This document shows positions 63,437-64,000 of a DNA stretch of 64,000 nt, one piece after another. The notes beneath the pieces were generated by a model. That model had not been told where the DNA came from. It searched no databases and was given only the letters and a program-made list of their open reading frames with translations. Each line of letters begins with the position of its first letter. The stretch's first letter is position 1. Position numbers and translations under genes: made by a program. Location of the stretch: contig JAHCJZ010000002.1 in assembly GCA_026126025.1 (NCBI GenBank), positions 186,001 through 250,000 of the forward strand, read 5' to 3'. The DNA comes from Bauldia sp. (lineage in GTDB: Bacteria; Pseudomonadota; Alphaproteobacteria; Rhizobiales; Kaistiaceae).

Positions 63437-64000
63437 CTAGTCCTTGTTGCAGATAATCGCGTCGACATAGCGTACGCGCAGGTCGATGTTGTGGGAGTGT
63501 GCGTTTCCGCTGCCAGTGCTGCCCGTAGTGCCAGAGAAATTTGCGGAGAACGAGTGCTGATGGTTGGGAGCGTTGCTGGTGTTCTCGGTGCTGCTATTGA
63601 CGTTGTAGCCGGCGCTGTTGTCGACCGGCAGACCGCCGCCGGTGAGGTTGAACCGGCTGTAGGTATGAAAGTGCCCCCCCGCGTTGCCGGTGTTGCCGGA
63701 GACTGACCCCGAGAACTGGTGTGTATGGCTCGGTATTTGTGTCGCGGTCAGTACGTGATTGTCTGTCGCCACGCGCCCGAACACGGTGCTGAAATCGACC
63801 GATCCGCCGCTCGACGGCGTGCCGGTGACGAGCCGGATCGCCTTGTTGTTGTGCGTCGTCTGCTTGGTCCAGCCGGTCGGCGCCGCGGCCTGGAAGAACA
63901 GCATCGAAGTGCCGGTCGGGAACACATTGGCGTCGGCCGGAAGCGTGGCGATGCTGCCGAGGCCGAGCAGTGTGCGCAGCAGCCCTCGTGCCGCGGAGTC
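63437..64000 (-). CDS. Phage tail-fibre/collar-like protein, N-terminus outside the window
   Basis: The reading frame stays open to the last base of the window (188 codons with the stop). TLPADANVFPTGTSMLFFQAAAPTGWTK is seen here as TLPADANV and MLFFQAAAPTGWTKQ, the start of a phage tail collar-type domain. The rest is Ser/Thr/Gly/Asn-rich with IPSHTHQF, GGHFHTYSR, APNHQHSF and NAHSHNIDLRVRYVDAIIC. HxH motifs of this kind bind iron in trimeric fibre tips. It should be the host-recognition part. Confidence 0.82.
   Translation of the reverse strand, partial: DSAARGLLRTLLGLGSIATLPADANVFPTGTSMLFFQAAAPTGWTKQTTHNNKAIRLVTGTPSSGGSVDFSTVFGRVATDNHVLTATQIPSHTHQFSGSVSGNTGNAGGHFHTYSRFNLTGGGLPVDNSAGYNVNSSTENTSNAPNHQHSFSANFSGTTGSTGSGNAHSHNIDLRVRYVDAIICNKD

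Overview
The window is GC-rich and its codon use, short ATGA and TGATG gene overlaps, sitABCD-type manganese operon, PQQ-associated ABC genes and intergenic palindromic repeats all point to an alphaproteobacterium, most likely of the order Hyphomicrobiales (Rhizobiales). I cannot name a genus. About 57 kb look chromosomal; the last 7 kb look like one end of a prophage lying beside a tRNA-Pro gene.

Layout. 1-2161: truncated subtilisin-like protease, an uncharacterised gene, and a secreted Ser/Asn-repeat protein with a peptidoglycan-binding domain. 2430-9522: a tight six-gene run that reads as a polyprenyl-phosphate pentose pathway: HAD phosphatase-UbiA fusion, GT-C-like membrane protein, EmrE/ArnE-like small membrane protein, extended SDR, class III aminotransferase and DprE1-like oxidase. 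9634-11847: exported esterase-like/propeller protein. 11999-15541: sitABCD-type Mn/Fe importer behind a palindromic Mur/Fur-type box. 15650-16714: SPFH protein plus ribbon-helix-helix protein behind a 26-bp near-palindrome. 16718-21391: drug exporter, EF-hand protein and a divergent OmpR-type two-component system. 21484-27164: an ole-like beta-lactone pathway without oleB, in which the OleD-like reductase is fused to a metallo-beta-lactamase-fold domain and a sulfotransferase ends the operon. 27174-32903: prmB, an S1 protease, a CNNM/CorC-type protein and a three-gene ExbB/ExbD-like motor operon. 32961-41747: a Ped/Lut-type PQQ-associated ABC system (the family linked to lanthanide uptake in methylotrophs and Pseudomonas) with a degenerate double cupredoxin, followed by a NitT/TauT-family importer. 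41828-54300: glgX, malQ, glgE, treS-mak and glgB, that is the trehalose-to-glucan GlgE route plus glucan remodelling. 54608-56895: DHA2 drug exporter and its TetR regulator. 56903-57164: divergent tRNA-Gln and tRNA-Pro. 57247-64000: prophage genes, with small early-type genes on the plus strand facing a tail-fibre/lysis module on the minus strand.

The genes most worth attention are the two lipid clusters. The first has every enzyme class expected to build, oxidise, aminate, flip and transfer a lipid-linked aminopentose, using a transaminase where the mycobacterial DPA pathway uses the DprE2 reductase. The second has OleA, OleC and OleD functions but replaces the beta-lactone decarboxylase with a fused hydrolase domain and a sulfotransferase. 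A prophage gene at 58540 also carries a correctly phased slippery heptamer that would join two otherwise split frames. All function calls come from reading motifs by eye; no database search was run.
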